64,000 nt of DNA from Prosopocoilus inquinatus (lineage: Eukaryota; Arthropoda; Insecta; Coleoptera; Lucanidae): assembly GCA_036172665.1 (NCBI GenBank), contig CM069871.1, positions 8,122,001 to 8,186,000 on the forward strand. The letters are read 5' to 3'. Numbering within the stretch: the first letter of the stretch is position 1; every line of letters starts with the position of its first letter. The notes beneath the pieces were generated by a model. The model saw only the letters and a list, made by a program, of their open reading frames with translations. It ran no database searches and was not told where the DNA came from. Below are positions 23,255-35,399 of this stretch, piece by piece. The translations under genes and the position numbers were made by a program.

Positions 23255-23667
23255 CTAATGACAACGTCGAAAAGTTAAAGTCAGATTTGCTTTGTAGACA
23301 AGATTTAGTAACTTTTATCGTTAAAATCTGACTTTTTTTAGTTACCATATCTTGTAAATGAGACTTTTATTTTTAGGTTAAATATATCTGTCACCGTTTT
23401 CATTTCGGGTCTTTGGCTACCTTCTCCATCTTTTTCTTTAATTTTCTTAAACGCGTTATAAATATGGTTGATTAAATATGGACGATCGTTTTTGAAATTA
23501 GATTTTGCAATTGACATTTAAGATCATCTAGGTTAAGTGTATATTTGCATGGAGGACGCCGTGCCGGGTAACGTTAAAATGCTGAAAACGATCCAGCCGT
23601 GGGCCTTTAGTAGACCAATACGAACGGACTGTGGAGTATCACGGATTTCGTTACGCACACGTTGTGT

Positions 23668-23770
23668 TCGCTGGTGCTCTTTATTTTTTCCATACAAGAG
23701 AGGGGAGTGCTATAAATCGACTCATTCTCCTCTTGCTCGTTACTCCTCCAGTTACTTAACCTCTATGTTT
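23668..23770 (+). repeat. Dispersed ~100-bp repeat, copy 1 of 3
   Basis: The sequence from CTCTTTATTTTTTCCATAC to CTCCAGTTACTTAACCTC recurs at 36540-36640 on the same strand and at 44930-45030 inverted. Conservation between three distant sites suggests the terminus of a mobile element not otherwise seen here. Confidence 0.7.
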
Positions 23771-23860
23771 AAGATTATAAGGTTATGTCAATTTATGAGT
23801 ACTTTCGCTTGGCAGGACTGCAGAAAATTTACTTCGTTTAGATCAGTGCAGAATATTGCA

Positions 23861-23990
23861 TTGTTCCTACACAGTTCTAAATCAGTTCGGAACTGTACTG
23901 CTCATGCGCTCTTGCTAAAAATGCTGTGTATTTAGTAAGAGCGCATGAGCAGTGCTGTTCTGCACTGATTTAGAACTGTGTAGGAACAAA
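23861..23990. repeat. Foldback repeat, 130 bp
   Basis: TTGTTCCTACACAGTTCTAA is mirrored exactly at 23971-23990. A second matching pair (GAGCGCATGAGCAGT and its complement) lies nearer the centre. The hairpin is nearly complete apart from a short loop. Confidence 0.8.
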
Positions 23991-24984
23991 GCTTATATCT
24001 GGCTAGTGGCGGTTCACATTTAAGCTCGATCAACTTTAAGTGTTATCTTCCAATAAAATCGATACTAGCTTACGGAAAAGAAAAAGCGCCATAGCTCAGA
24101 AACAAAAGCGGATAGGACAGATGTTGATACGGACTTTTTTACTCAAGGTGACCCCTCCTATCGCTGGTTACCGTTTGGCATACATCTCATAGATCACCCT
24201 GTATATGTATATTTTACGGCGAGTACCTCTGAATGTGATGTTAGTTAAATATCTTAAACCAAATGAAAAGATTTCTAGTTATCTGATGATTTAACTCAAT
24301 CTCCAGATTCTAGATTACGTAAGATTTAAATTTTGAATGCAAAGCAAAAAAGAAAAAAAACGCAAAACCGATTCTTTTAAATTAAATACACCGGTGATGT
24401 AATCGTACACGAAACACGTGTCTCTATAATTCCTTTAACATGCATAAGTGTAATAGTTTAAAAACAGAAGCTGATTTTCCGAGAACCTCTGATTGGAATT
24501 TTTTTAATAAGCTTATTCAGTCTATTTCGAGTTCATTTCGCAGACTCCTGAACCAAGGATAAACTTCTAAGGTCTAAGGCTTCATATAAACAAAATTCAT
24601 GTCGGTCGTTAATATTACATAAACTGCAATAATTTGTGGTTAACAGCTACTAGTTTTTGCGAACAATTTGTTAACTTGTTAAAGAAAAATAATTTTCACA
24701 ATTTCCTAAAAGCACACTCTCATTTTCTTCCGTTTGTAAATGTCCACAGATTACAATTTTCATATGCGGACGAGAACAAAAGACAATGGACAAAAAACAA
24801 TTTCCTGTTTCCAGTAATTGTAATTCTCTTTTTTGAAATGGTATCGTTTCACAAACGTTCACAGATAATGTTTTGAAATCTTTTCAAATTTGACAAGCTT
24901 AGAAAACTATTGTAAAATCTGCGAGGTGGAATTTAAACAGTACCCAGGAAACAGCTTTTGCCTACCATTTTTTAATAGTTAAAT

Positions 24985-25100
24985 TGCGAATCGTTTTGGT
25001 TTGCAGTGGAATTTCCGAGCCACGCTTCTGCTGATGAAGGCCCAAATAGGGCTGAAACACCTGCTCGAGGGTTTCACTGCAATCAAAAACGATTTGCAAC
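24985..25100 (+). mobile_element. Family A element, subfamily with CTGATGA core
   Basis: AATCGTTTTGGTTTGCAGTGG at the left is an imperfect inverted match to CACTGCAATCAAAAACGATT at the right. Between them lie CTGATGA, AGGCCC-AAATA-GGGCT and GAAAC, a hammerhead-like core. The expected stem III and cleavage site after GAAAC are missing compared with the 44.4-kb copies, so this copy is probably inactive. It sits just beyond the 3' end of gene 2. Confidence 0.7.
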
Positions 25101-25344
25101 AATTTTTTTTTTACTATTTTTTTACTTTCAACTGTACCTATCGATTTTATAGTCACAACCTAATTCTTTTAGTGAACTTCCAAAAATGGACTTGATCATC
25201 ATCATCATCATACTTTTGTTGCTTAATGAAACCACTGAAAGCAATACAAGCTTCCAGAACAATGTGTGGTGGTTCAGACGTAACGCAAACAGATTCCACC
25301 CCACCAGATTGTTTAAAAAAATGAAAGAAGAAGCATTGGTAACA

Positions 25345-25350
25345 TTTATT
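25345..25350 (-). terminator. Polyadenylation signal of gene 2
   Basis: AATAAA is on the minus strand about 90 bases past the gene 2 stop codon. It is a normal distance for a short 3' UTR. Confidence 0.55.
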
Positions 25351-25439
25351 AAAATAAAAAATCCAACTTTGTGTAAAAAAAAAATCTTGTACGTTATAAA
25401 TTCGTTATCTTATAGATTCTTCTACTGAAGCATTAACGT

Positions 25440-28400
25440 TCATGGCTTCATGTTATCCAAAATCCAGCCCAGAAACTCCGAGACTCTGGTGTAAACCCCC
25501 GGGAAGCCTTCAGTTCCGCACGTCGCCCCAAATGATACGATACCTTCGATGTAGTATTGGCTCGAGTCGTTTTTGGCGGTGTTAAGCAGGGGGCCTCCGC
25601 TATCCCCCGTGCAAGAATCCTTGTCTTTAATTCCACCAGCGCATAATTGGCTGTCTGATACGAAGACGTTGTAATTTCGGAAAGTGGCCTTGCACTGTGC
25701 CGACGACACAACGGGAAGATCCAGCTTTTGCTTGACCGGACTGAACTTGAGGCTTTCGGTTCTGCCCCAGCCAACGACCTTCAAAGCATCTCCTGGATCT
25801 GCTCTTTCCGAACTGCTCGTTGGTAGACACACTGGATTAATATAATCTGCAAGGCAATCATTACTTTAAGGCCATAATCACGCATATGCGATAACAACCT
25901 ACCCGAATATTTAACTTGCCTATCCAAACGCAACAAGGCAATGTCATTGTATCTATCATTGGTGTTATCGTCGTACTCTGGATGGGGTATGGTGACTTCA
26001 ACTCCCAGGTTGAGTGGTGTGTCACTGCAAAAGCGGAATCCCAATGAGCCTATGCAGTCTGGATCCGTGTCCACATTCCATTCTCCTAGACGTACGCTTG
26101 TCCTGCAACAGAGAAACGTTTTGGCCTTGGCCGATTGGGGAAAAATTGGGGAAAAACCTTACAGGGTTCCGACTTTTCTCTTGATGCCTCCTACGACGCA
26201 GTGGGCTGCTGTCAAGACGTATCGGTTGTTGATTAGGGTGCCACCGCAGGAAAACTGCTCGAATCCGGTGCGGTTTCGGTATCGCAACAACGCCATCCAA
26301 GGAAATTCGTTGATGTAAGTGGCCTGACCATTCAGTACTTTGTCTTGGTGCGCCTTAAAGAAAATTCGTATTGCTTTTTACCACGAAGTCAAAATAACTG
26401 CGGCAGCATCAATTGTTTCTTGAGGGATTTATGGACTGATGAAAGAGCCAAAAGTCCAAAGCTTTAGATCTTTTAAATTATTTAAATACTACATTTATAA
26501 GATTAGGAACAAGATCTGGGGCAAGACCATAATTGCGATTCCCTTTAATGGAGGGCCAAATTGATGGGGGCAGATCTAAGAGGACTTACGAATTATTCAT
26601 TAGACATACATAATGTAGGTCGTGCATCTAATGTTGCCCAGAAATTATAATTTAGACCCCAAACTGATCTAAAGATCCTCCAAGACTTCAAACTTTTCAT
26701 TTTTTTACTATGAAGTCAAAAATAGCTGCGGCAACATCAGGTTGTTCCTTGTTGAGGATCGAGGAATTTATGGAAGAGGAAGGCCGAAGCTTTGGGTCTT
26801 TTAAATAACTTAAATGTGACATTATTTATATAAGATCAGAAGCAAGATCTAGAGCGCAAGACTTCCATGGCGATTCCCTTTAATGGAGGGCCAAATTGAT
26901 GGGGATAGATCTAAGAGGACTTCCGAGTTATACATTACACACACATAATGTAGATTTTGCATCTAACGTCGTCCAGAAATCACAATTTAGACCAAAAATG
27001 ATGATCTATAGACCCTCCAAGACATCAAAGTCGTAAAAAGGGAGTATTTTCAAGAAGAAAGAAAAAGAATGACGTACATCAAAATCATTAAACTGCAGAC
27101 CAACTTCCTACTTCGCTACGGAGTGTGTCGTGTGTGCTTCCAAGTTTATTATCGACATGTTAGTAAAAAAAAAATCTGTAATTATTCGAGAGATGGCGCC
27201 GCAAACTTCCCATTACATCGAAATAATTACTTACTCATATAAAATAAATATATAAAAATTGTTTTTTTTTTCTTAAAATTGAGTTTCGCAAAAAAGATCA
27301 ACAAACTTTCGGAATTCTCCAACAGGTGGCGCTGCTCTTAAAGTACTGAAATGAGGGAGGGCGAATTATTATCTGAGAACGATTCGAAAAGTCTCGCAAT
27401 TAGGATATGTCTAAGGCAATGAATTTCTTTCCAACTTTATTCCCGAAATGTTAGTTAATAGATTCCTGTATTTATTACAGAGATGGCGCTATATTTTTTT
27501 CTAAATATGGAAATAATTGTTTCCAATAAAACTATTTTTTTTTTTGTAATGAAAGCTGAACGTCGCGTCGCGCTGTTTTGTAGATTTCTTTTTCAAAAAC
27601 AGAAAAAAAATGATACGGTTGAAAAAGATTAAGGAATCATCGGTAGACGGCGCTGCTCGTCAAGCAGAATGAGTTTTTCGGGATCACCTGCAGACGGCGC
27701 TGCTCTCCAAGAGGATTGAGGAGGTTACCTGAGAATGAAAAATGAAAAATTTTATCGTTATAAACGCGGGAATAATTTCGCCGATTATCCGAGAGATGCT
27801 CCGTAATCATGTCATTACAACGAAAGAATTGTTTCTGATAAGAATTGATTTTTTTAAATAAAAGCTGATCGCGTTTTCAAAAGACTTTTTTTTAAAGGAA
27901 AATAGTTTTCTTTTCCAAACAAAAAAGTGTTTCTATTCCGGTAGAAAAATACTAAGAAACTTTTATGGTCATCTATAGATGGCGTTGTACTCCAAGCGGA
28001 ATGAAGAGTGGTCGTCGGAGTGGTGGTGGGGGGCGGAGTAATTACCAAATGACGGTTAACAACTTGTTGCGCATTTAGATATGTTTCCAACTGTTTTCTC
28101 GATACGTAGCTGAAACTAGTTCGATAACCATTCGAAAGATGGTGGTCTACAATCATGTCATTACAACGAAAAAATTATTTCTGATAAGATTTAATTTTTT
28201 TTAAATAAAAGTTGAACGCCGTTTTCAAATTCAAAAGACTTTTTTTTTAAAGAAAATAGTTTTTTCTTCCAAAAAAAAAGTGTTTCTATTCCGGTAGACA
28301 AATACTAAGAAACTTTTGGGGTCATCTATAGATGGCGCTGTTCTCCAAACGGAATGAAAAGTGGTCGTTGGAGTGGGGGAGGGGGAGTAATTACAAAAGG

Positions 28401-31400
28401 ACAATTAACAACTTGTCGCGCATTTAGATATGTTTCCAACTGTTTTCTCGATACGTAGCTGAAACTAGTTAGATAACCATTGGAAAGATGGCGGTCTACA
28501 ATCATCTCATTACAACGAAAAAGTTGTTTCTGATAAGATTTAATTTTTTTTTTAAATAAAAGTTGAACGCCGTTTTCAAAAGACATTTTTTTAAAGGAAA
28601 ATAGTTTTTTTTTTTCCAAACAAAGAAGCGTTTTTATTCCGATAGAAAAATACTGAAAAACTTTTGGGGTCATATATAGTAGATGGCGCTGTTCTCCAAG
28701 CGGAATGAAGTGTGGTCGTCGGAGTGGGGGTGGGGGGCGGAGTAATTACTAAAGGACGGTTAACAACTTGTTGCGCATTTAGACGTGTTTCCAACTGTTT
28801 TCTCGATACGTAGCTGAAATGAGTTCGGTGACCATCCGAAAGATGGCGGTCTACAATCATCTCATTACAACGAAAACAATTGTTTCTGATGAGAAATGTT
28901 TTTTTTTTTAATAAAAGCTGAATGCCGTCTTCAAAAGATTTTTTTAAATAAAAATAGTTTTTTGTTAAACTAGTATTTCTGTTCCGGTAGCGGAAGCGAA
29001 AAAAAGTGTGGTCAATGAGAGGGGCGGGGGTAATTACCGGAGAACGATTAACAATTTTTTGCGCACTTCCAACTGTTAGCTCGATATGTTGCTAAAATGA
29101 GTTCGATAATTATCCGACAGATGGCGCTTTATAAACTTCTCTTTACACCAAAAGAATTTTTGAATAAGCTACATTTTTTTTAATGAAAAGTATACGTCAC
29201 CGTTGCATCGCCTCGTTTAAAGAAATCACTGATATTTAAGTTTTTTTTTTTATACGGAAACGTAATCGAGTAGGACGTCGCCTTCTTTTTAGTTCTGTGG
29301 ATGTCTGTCATTATTTTCCGGCCTTCTTAGATTAGAAATCCAGTTTTCGTTGACCTTCAACAAAAAAAACTTGCACAAAAACTTGCGACTTTTTTGCAGT
29401 TTTATTCCTTGCATGTTCAAAGAGCAAAATTTGAATATGAAAATTTTACATTCATTGTTATGTCATAGTTTCATCACAAATGCAGGACCGGCCTTAATCG
29501 AACGGCCAGAAATTAAGTTAAGTTTTCGGCTCATTTTTTTTTCAAAACTTAACGACCAACGCGTTAAAGGGCCAGTCCGGTCCTAAACTATCGAATTTCT
29601 TGAAAGTGTTCAGCGCCGCTTTTTTTTTTTTGATATAAAGTAATTTCTTTCGTTAGTCATCGAATTCAGGATTTTAGAATTAATTATTATTTTCTGAAAA
29701 CAAATGATTATTTGTTTCTGTTTTGTTGCCTTATTAAATTCGCAATTGGGACATTCGCGCGTAACTTTTCAAAATAAAAGCTGAATTGGACGCTTCGCCC
29801 AAATTATTTTGAAAAGGATTGCGTAATTAAAGTTAATTGAAAATAATTTTGTTTCTTTTACACGAACAAGCTACTCGTCCTCCCTCTTTCTGACGACGTC
29901 AAAATAAGTGACTCCGTTCTTTACTTATAATAGACCTAAATATTGAAGGCACAGGGTGTCCCAATAGTGCGTTTTCTCGGGTATATTTAAGAGAACTGAC
30001 TTCTGTCATTGTGAAATTTCTGAGAAACTTTTCAACTTAAAACTTTGATATTTTTTTCACAGTTTTTCATTGTCTTTAGAATTTCGTCCTTTTTCCGGAA
30101 ATAATAGAAACCAGTAATTTTCCTGCTTCCATTATTCTTTTTCTGACACCAGGAATTGAAATATTGTTTAGTATAGACATCCAGCAAACGACTGTGTCAA
30201 TTGGGTTGCCTATACTAGGGCTCCTTGTTTTATGATGAAGTCTAATTATTAATTATTTGTTTTCTGAAATTTGATAGAAAGTGTAGTAACCAGCAAATAA
30301 CACATGACAGTGTTATTTGAGTTGCATGTACTAAAGATTCTTGTTCTTCAATTAATTGTGTTTTTTTTTTGGAAAGAAATCAAATTTGTAATTTTTTCAC
30401 GTCTACTATTTTTTTTTTTTTTGGTATACAAGTGATACAAGCGACGCGTAGAATTTTATGGGGGAGATTCAAATTTGACATCACATAACGTGTACCGTAG
30501 AAGTTGTGCATCCGCTATCACTGTTTTTATTCACCCTGTATAGGTGAAAATTATTTTATGTGCTAGCGCTCTAAAATTTAAAACAAAAGTGTCCTAAATT
30601 TTTTTTTTTGTTTCCAGTAGTTATCGAGATGTTGCCCGAGAACACACCATTGAGATATCCTGTATAATGAAAAATATAAAAGACAGAATAATAATGGTTT
30701 GCAGTGTCGGTTGTCATTTGTTGTTGTTTTCTCGATTTAAAATTTCTGGGCTGTCCATTACTATCTGCTTTTGTCACTTTAATTCCATTCTTCACTGCTA
30801 AGAATCAACTAACATTCGATCAATTCAATTCAGGATTTTAGAATTAATTTTTTTTTTCTCTGAGAAAATAGAGACTCAATGATTTAGATGTTTGTTTCTC
30901 GTTTGTTTCGTAGCCTCGCAATTTTCAAATTCGCGCGTAACTTTTTAAGGAAGCATTTTTGAGCACATGTTTGCAGGGACTTTTTTTACGGTTTCATTGC
31001 AAACATCACGTTGGTAAAGTTTGGCCAAGCAATTCAGATGCACCCTGTATATTTGTATTTACCTGATATCCGCAAGTCGTGCGATCCGGCAGCAAATACG
31101 CATTCCTGTGATTGAGACTTTGGGGCGTGCTGACTCGTGGTTTAATCGTCGCCTTGGGGTAAGACGCGCTCGTCCCGCAACACACCAACGGGGTGTCATC
31201 GTATCCGCACTGGGAGGCCCTCAGGAACTTCTTCACGTCCGGATCTGTGGTGGTGACCACGTCGTACAGGACGGGGCAGGAGAAGATGGAAATGCACTTC
31301 GCATTTTCCCCGATCGGCGTGAGGCAACTTTCTCCGGATTCTTGAAAAACGTCACCGGATTAATTTACTTTGTTTCATTTTATAATTGCAGGCTAAGCCT

Positions 31401-34400
31401 GCAAGTGATTTAGCGTTTCACACGTACACAATGTAATTATTTTAATTGACGTACGCAGTTCTTTTTGAATGCTGAATTAACGTGGTAATTACTTCAGAAA
31501 ATGAGAGGAGCTGGAAATTGTTTCCTTGAAATGTTTTCTGTGCGTTTAAGATATTTGTCGAACGCTAGAAATATCAGTTTATTAAATAACTGAATTAAAA
31601 AAAAGTTGCATTTAATGAATCGCTTTTAATTTACAAAAATTTTTGAATTTTACGTCCTGAAGACTTGAAAAAATTCTGCTAGACGTCCCTCCGATCTGCG
31701 CTACTTTAACGCTGGCGCCATGCGTCGACCTCAATTGCCGCTATTCCAGTTTCAATCGCACGGACGTTTAGCATAATTTTTATAACCTCGTTGGCATCGC
31801 CGTAATGTCCCAACTCCTACTTGCTAAGTTAAAGTCATAGTTTATATTCGATTGCCTGGTCAATCACTTTAGCGATGGAATAATTTATCAAGCGTGTTTT
31901 TATTGAAATATGAAGTGGCACAAGGCGATTAAACGGACATTTTTATTTTACAAATACCCGGGATTTCTTTGGTCGCGACGAGCTCAGGGCCAACAGGTTA
32001 TCACATCACATCACATCAAACCAGACAAACCCGTAAACAAGAAAAAGGAACGCACCAGCAACCGCATAATTCTCAACGTGTTATGATTTTAGATGCACTT
32101 GATGTAAATAAGGCTTATTTTCGCTTGGAACTGCTTAATCAATAGCTATTTGTATCGCCTGCGTATATTATATGAACAAACAAGTATGAATTTTATTTGT
32201 TCGTATCAGCTACTGTGGCAGGCAGTAAGGAGCATGACCTGTCACATGTGTAAACGCAAATAGTTTCAATGTTCACGTAGTTACTAACAAGAGAGAAAGC
32301 AAGACAAGTTTTTTTTTTTAAGAAAAGGTTTGGATCTTCACCGACATCGAAGGACCAATTCAAATTCGGACCACAACCCCGAACCTCTTCTCACCTTCTA
32401 CCTCAACGGAAAGAGACCATAAACGTTTTGACCAGTTGAAATCAGAATCCAGTCTTCTTTTCTCATTTTTCTTTCTAAATGGAAAGAAATGAGAGCAAAT
32501 TTTTGGAAGAAAATTCAACGCCAAAAATCACATGGGCGTAGTATTGGGGAAGCTTCAAACTGTGGATCTTCACGGAGACATTGAAGACCAAGTCGAATTT
32601 GGAGACATAATCCCAACCTTCGTCGTGTTTTTCTTCCTGGTGGGAAAGAAATGAAAGCAAATTGCCAGGAAAGACAAACACACGAAAATTACTGGGCGTA
32701 AATTTGGGGAAAAGTCAAAGCTATTCTATTCATCCTTCTTTCGAAAGGTCATTTGATTTTCTTCGCCGAGGAAAAAGAAAGAAAGTAAAGCAAATATTCA
32801 GAAAAAACAAACATACCCAAATGACTGGGGGTAGTTTTGGGGACAAGCCAAAACTACTCTATTCATCCTTCTTTCAAAGAGCGCCAAAAATGACGTGGGC
32901 ATAGTATTGGGGAAGCTCCAAATTCTTAATCTTCACGAAGACATTGAAGACCAATTCGAATTTGGAGACATAATGCCAACCTTCGTCATGTTTTTCTTCC
33001 TGGTGGGAAAGAAACGAAAGCAAATTTCCAGGAAAAACGAACACACGAAGATGACTGGGCGTAGTTTTGGGGAAAAGCCAAAGCTATTCTAGTCATCCTT
33101 CTTTCAAAAGGTCATTCGATTTTCTTGGCCGAGGAAAAAGAAAGAAAGTAAAGCAAATATTCAGGAAAAACAAACATACCCAAATAACTGGGGGTAGTTT
33201 TGGGGACAAGTCCAAAGCTAAACTACTCATCCTATTCATCCTTCCCTCAAAGTCATTCGATTTTCTTAGCCGAGGAACCCCCTATCTGGATAATAAGATA
33301 ATAATCATCATGGAACTTGCAGTTTTTAATGTCTCTCATGAGGGAACAGAGGGGGTCTCCACAAAACAGTGGTACATTAGGGCACCATGATTTTTTTTAT
33401 TTTTTGGAAAATTATTTGAAAGTTTGAGAACTGTTGAATTTTGAAAGAAGAAGAAGATTTCAAAATTCTTCCTTTCATCCTAAATCTTGGAGGATTCCTG
33501 TTTGATTTAGATTTCTCTTCAAAGGGAACAAAATTAATTTCGGCCACGGATTAATAGATGACGCTGCTTACGTTTCGCTTTGGCTTTAAATTTCTTCAAA
33601 TTCTTTTTACCGTTTCCGTTCAATTTTATTTATTCGAAATGTTTTTTTTTTTGGTAACATTATTTCTCTTAAATATTTTTAGCGATTTTAAGTGGCCTTG
33701 AAATTGTCTTCCCACAAACAAAAATTACGACTCATGATAACAGACGGCGCCACAAATGTTTTGCTTTTTATTCAAAGAAATTTTGTTGCAAATCGTTTTT
33801 GATTGCAGCGAATCCCTCGAGCAACAATATTCTTTAAAACTTTCATTATACTTTAACAGCAAACATGGCCACCTTGCACGGGATGACTTATTATGTAGCA
33901 AACTGGCTTCAATTTAACAATGCTAATGCAACGTAAGGTCAAAAAGCGCGAACGTTGGGTGTCATTGTTCAAACTGTTCATTACTATTACATCGCAATTA
34001 CGATTAACCTTGGTCGAATCGTTTTGGTTTGCAGTGGAACTCTCGAGCTACGCTTCTGCTGATGAAGCCCCAAATAGAACTGAAACTGCTCGAGGGATTC
34101 ACTGCAATCAAAAACGATTTGCAACATTTTTTTTAAACTTTCATTATGCTTCGACAGCAAACATGGCCGCTTTGCATGGGATGACTTATTATGTAGCAAA
34201 ATGGCTTCAATTTGCCAATCCTAATGCATCGTGAGGTCAAAAAGCAAACGTAGGATGTCACTCTTTAAACTATTCCTTAAAATAATAATAATGTAGACAC
34301 TGTCATAATCATAATTATAATATAATCATAATCTTTACTTCTGCATAAACCAAAGGTGTAGGATTGTCAGTTACAATATTACATGGACAAAGCAAATACA

Positions 34401-35283
34401 ATAAAATAGGAGTATAAAATAATAACTGTCGAAGTGGGTGATCATTTTCTGAAAAAACCGTTTGGATAAACATTACCTTTGGGTTAAATAATAATAATAA
34501 TAATAATAATCTTATCCCTTAGGTATCACTTCACTGATCTCTATTTTTTATGCGTCCATGAAATATAAGCATATTTTTCGTTATCACCCCGTATAAAACA
34601 TTCTTTTTCCATTAATACATTTAATAATAATTAATTAATGCAAAACTCGATTAAAAATGGCCCCGTTATAAGCATAACAAGTTTCAGTTTATCAAAAAAA
34701 ATAAAAATAAGAAACAATAAAATTATAATAATAATTAACTTGTCTGTTTACATTCCAGCACCTGAACTTGACATACTGGTCGATTAATTAATTTTTCTCT
34801 CCTAATTAAACCGGTTTTATAAACATCGTCAAAACGAAAAAAAAAAAACAAAAAGTGAAATGGTATTTGCTTGATAAAATAAGTTCACGTAATGGGGGGA
34901 GCGGCGGGGGTAAGAAGAACTGAAAGAACTGAATATTAAAATTAAAAAAGAAAAAAAATGATGTGGTTTTAGAAACTGATACTTACGCAATATTTTCCAC
35001 GACGCATTTTGAAACACACACATAAATGAATTAATAATTCGAAGAAACATTAGCAAGTAACTTTTAAAATAGACATGCTAATAATCCGTACAAATTGAGA
35101 AAGTTAAAGGCCCCCCCAAACTGCCAGATCCAGGTAATGGCTTCTGGTAAGTTCCAAATTTTATTTATTTATTTATTTATTTTAACAAAAAAAGGGATGG
35201 TTTGACTTACGTGCAGAAACTTGGTGGTAACTGCAGGTGAGAAAACAGCACAGAAACAACAGCGGACGGACGCGCTGCTGCAT
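25440..35283 (-). CDS. Gene 2: CLIP-domain serine protease, 382 aa, five exons
   Basis: Coding exons on the minus strand: 35283-35211, 31340-31063, 26353-26163, 26102-25903, 25846-25440. All have GT/AG joins in frame (1149 nt) with phases 1, 0, 2, 1. The signal peptide is MQQRVRPLLFLCCFLTCSYHQ-like, about 24 aa. One CLIP domain follows, with six cysteines at 30, 40, 46, 69, 78 and 79. Linker Cys114 probably bonds to Cys254 (PVCLP) after activation. The zymogen is cut at K122|VLNG. The triad is His168, Asp234 and Ser330, and Asp324 in the S1 pocket predicts trypsin-like specificity. Cys197-Cys206 forms the extra loop disulphide of easter-type enzymes. It closely resembles genes 3 and 4 in exon plan. 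The likely role is an active secreted cascade protease of the Toll/melanisation type; its substrate cannot be read from sequence. Confidence 0.92.
26370..27035. repeat. Tandem duplication, ~329-bp unit, two diverged copies
   Basis: GAAGTCAAAATAACTGCGG at 26384 recurs as GAAGTCAAAAATAGCTGCGG at 26713. Both copies contain TTTAATGGAGGGCCAAATTG. The array lies immediately inside intron 2 of gene 2 and carries no frame across both copies. Confidence 0.85.
27100..29200. repeat. ~350-bp tandem array with AGATGGCGC motifs
   Basis: There are three clear copies (from about 27965, 28318 and 28668; periods about 353 and 350) with worn copies on both sides. Each contains CATCTATAGATGGCG, a G-rich run and CGATACGTAGCTGAAA. 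The word AGATGGCGC occurs exactly at 27191, 27481, 28331, 28681 and 29119, with near matches between. Minus-strand frames repeat because the unit repeats; no domain is seen. It lies in intron 2 of gene 2. Confidence 0.82.
29483..29583. mobile_element. Small MITE with AGGACCGG termini
   Basis: AGGACCGGCCTTAA at the left is mirrored by TTAAAGGGCCAGTCCGGTCCT at the right, with a few inserted bases. The length is about 100 bp with no coding content. Confidence 0.5.
30533..30665. mobile_element. CAGGGTG-family element, inverted copy
   Basis: Read on the minus strand it runs from TATACAGGATATC to TATACAGGGTG and matches the element at 16906-17035 in its interior, including the A-run and TTTTGTTTTAAATTTT. 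Confidence 0.6.
31410..32470. other. Intron 1 of gene 2, first part: nothing recognised
   Basis: This is AT-rich sequence downstream (in gene sense) of the protease repeats. No motif, exon or repeat with a second copy in the window was seen, apart from a short ATCACATC microsatellite near 32001. Confidence 0.5.
32480..33265. repeat. Tandem duplication, ~365-bp unit with sub-repeats
   Basis: GTAGTATTGGGGAAGC occurs near 32538 and 32900. Shorter sub-repeats (GGTCATTTGATTTTCTT and AAAGAAAGAAAGTAAAGC) recur within each unit. Plus-strand frames of 65-107 codons repeat with the units, but they are basic, domain-free and interrupted differently in each copy, so I do not call them genes. Confidence 0.75.
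33785..34270 (+). mobile_element. Family A direct dimer, ~300-bp unit
   Basis: A worn family A end (33785-33826) is followed by a ~130-bp tail (AACTTTCATTATACTTTAAC to AGGTCAAAAAGC). A family A core follows at 34015-34125, with CTGATGA and GAAAC. A second copy of the tail (34130-34270) completes the array. Core-tail-core-tail order with a ~300-bp period resembles tandem retrozyme or Penelope-type terminal arrays. The core here lacks the stem III and cleavage region. Confidence 0.65.
34484..34511. repeat. (AAT)n microsatellite
   Basis: There are about nine uninterrupted AAT units. Similar runs occur at 17808-17821 and 41540-41571. Confidence 0.9.
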
Positions 35284-35370
35284 TTTTTTCGTTTCGTTTC
35301 GAAAGAAGAAGAAAATCGTTCGCGCCGAAAGATTCTTCACCTTGACAAGTCCGGCATAACAAGCAGACTT

Positions 35371-35399
35371 GCCTGAAATTCTGTGGTTTCCATTCTTAT
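35371..35399 (-). promoter_or_regulatory. TATA box and initiator of gene 2
   Basis: TATATAAG lies at 35399-35392 on the minus strand. TTTCAGGC, with its A at 35371, lies about 27 bases downstream and fits an arthropod initiator. The ATG at 35283 would follow an 88-base 5' UTR. Confidence 0.55.

Larger units (their letters stand above)
18329..25344. other. Intergenic region between genes 1 and 2, repeats only
   Basis: There is no recognisable exon between the gene 1 promoter and the gene 2 polyadenylation signal. The content is AT-rich sequence with the foldbacks and MITEs listed separately. The open frames at 21422-21712 and 23537-23935 were examined and show no domain. Confidence 0.6.

Noticed and set aside
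23537..23935. 132-codon plus-strand frame
   Set aside because: It runs through a dispersed repeat and one arm of a foldback, so it is repeat-derived.
31652..31675. CTGAAGA followed by GAAA-like sequence as a hammerhead core
   Set aside because: There is no stem II between the two motifs and no inverted partner. Other single CTGATGA/CTGAAGA hits (for example 22028, 26436, 49023 and 60641 minus) fail the same test.
32662..33390. Basic 80-107-codon frames repeated in tandem
   Set aside because: They are by-products of the 365-bp duplication, with different ends in each copy, no domain and no splice context.
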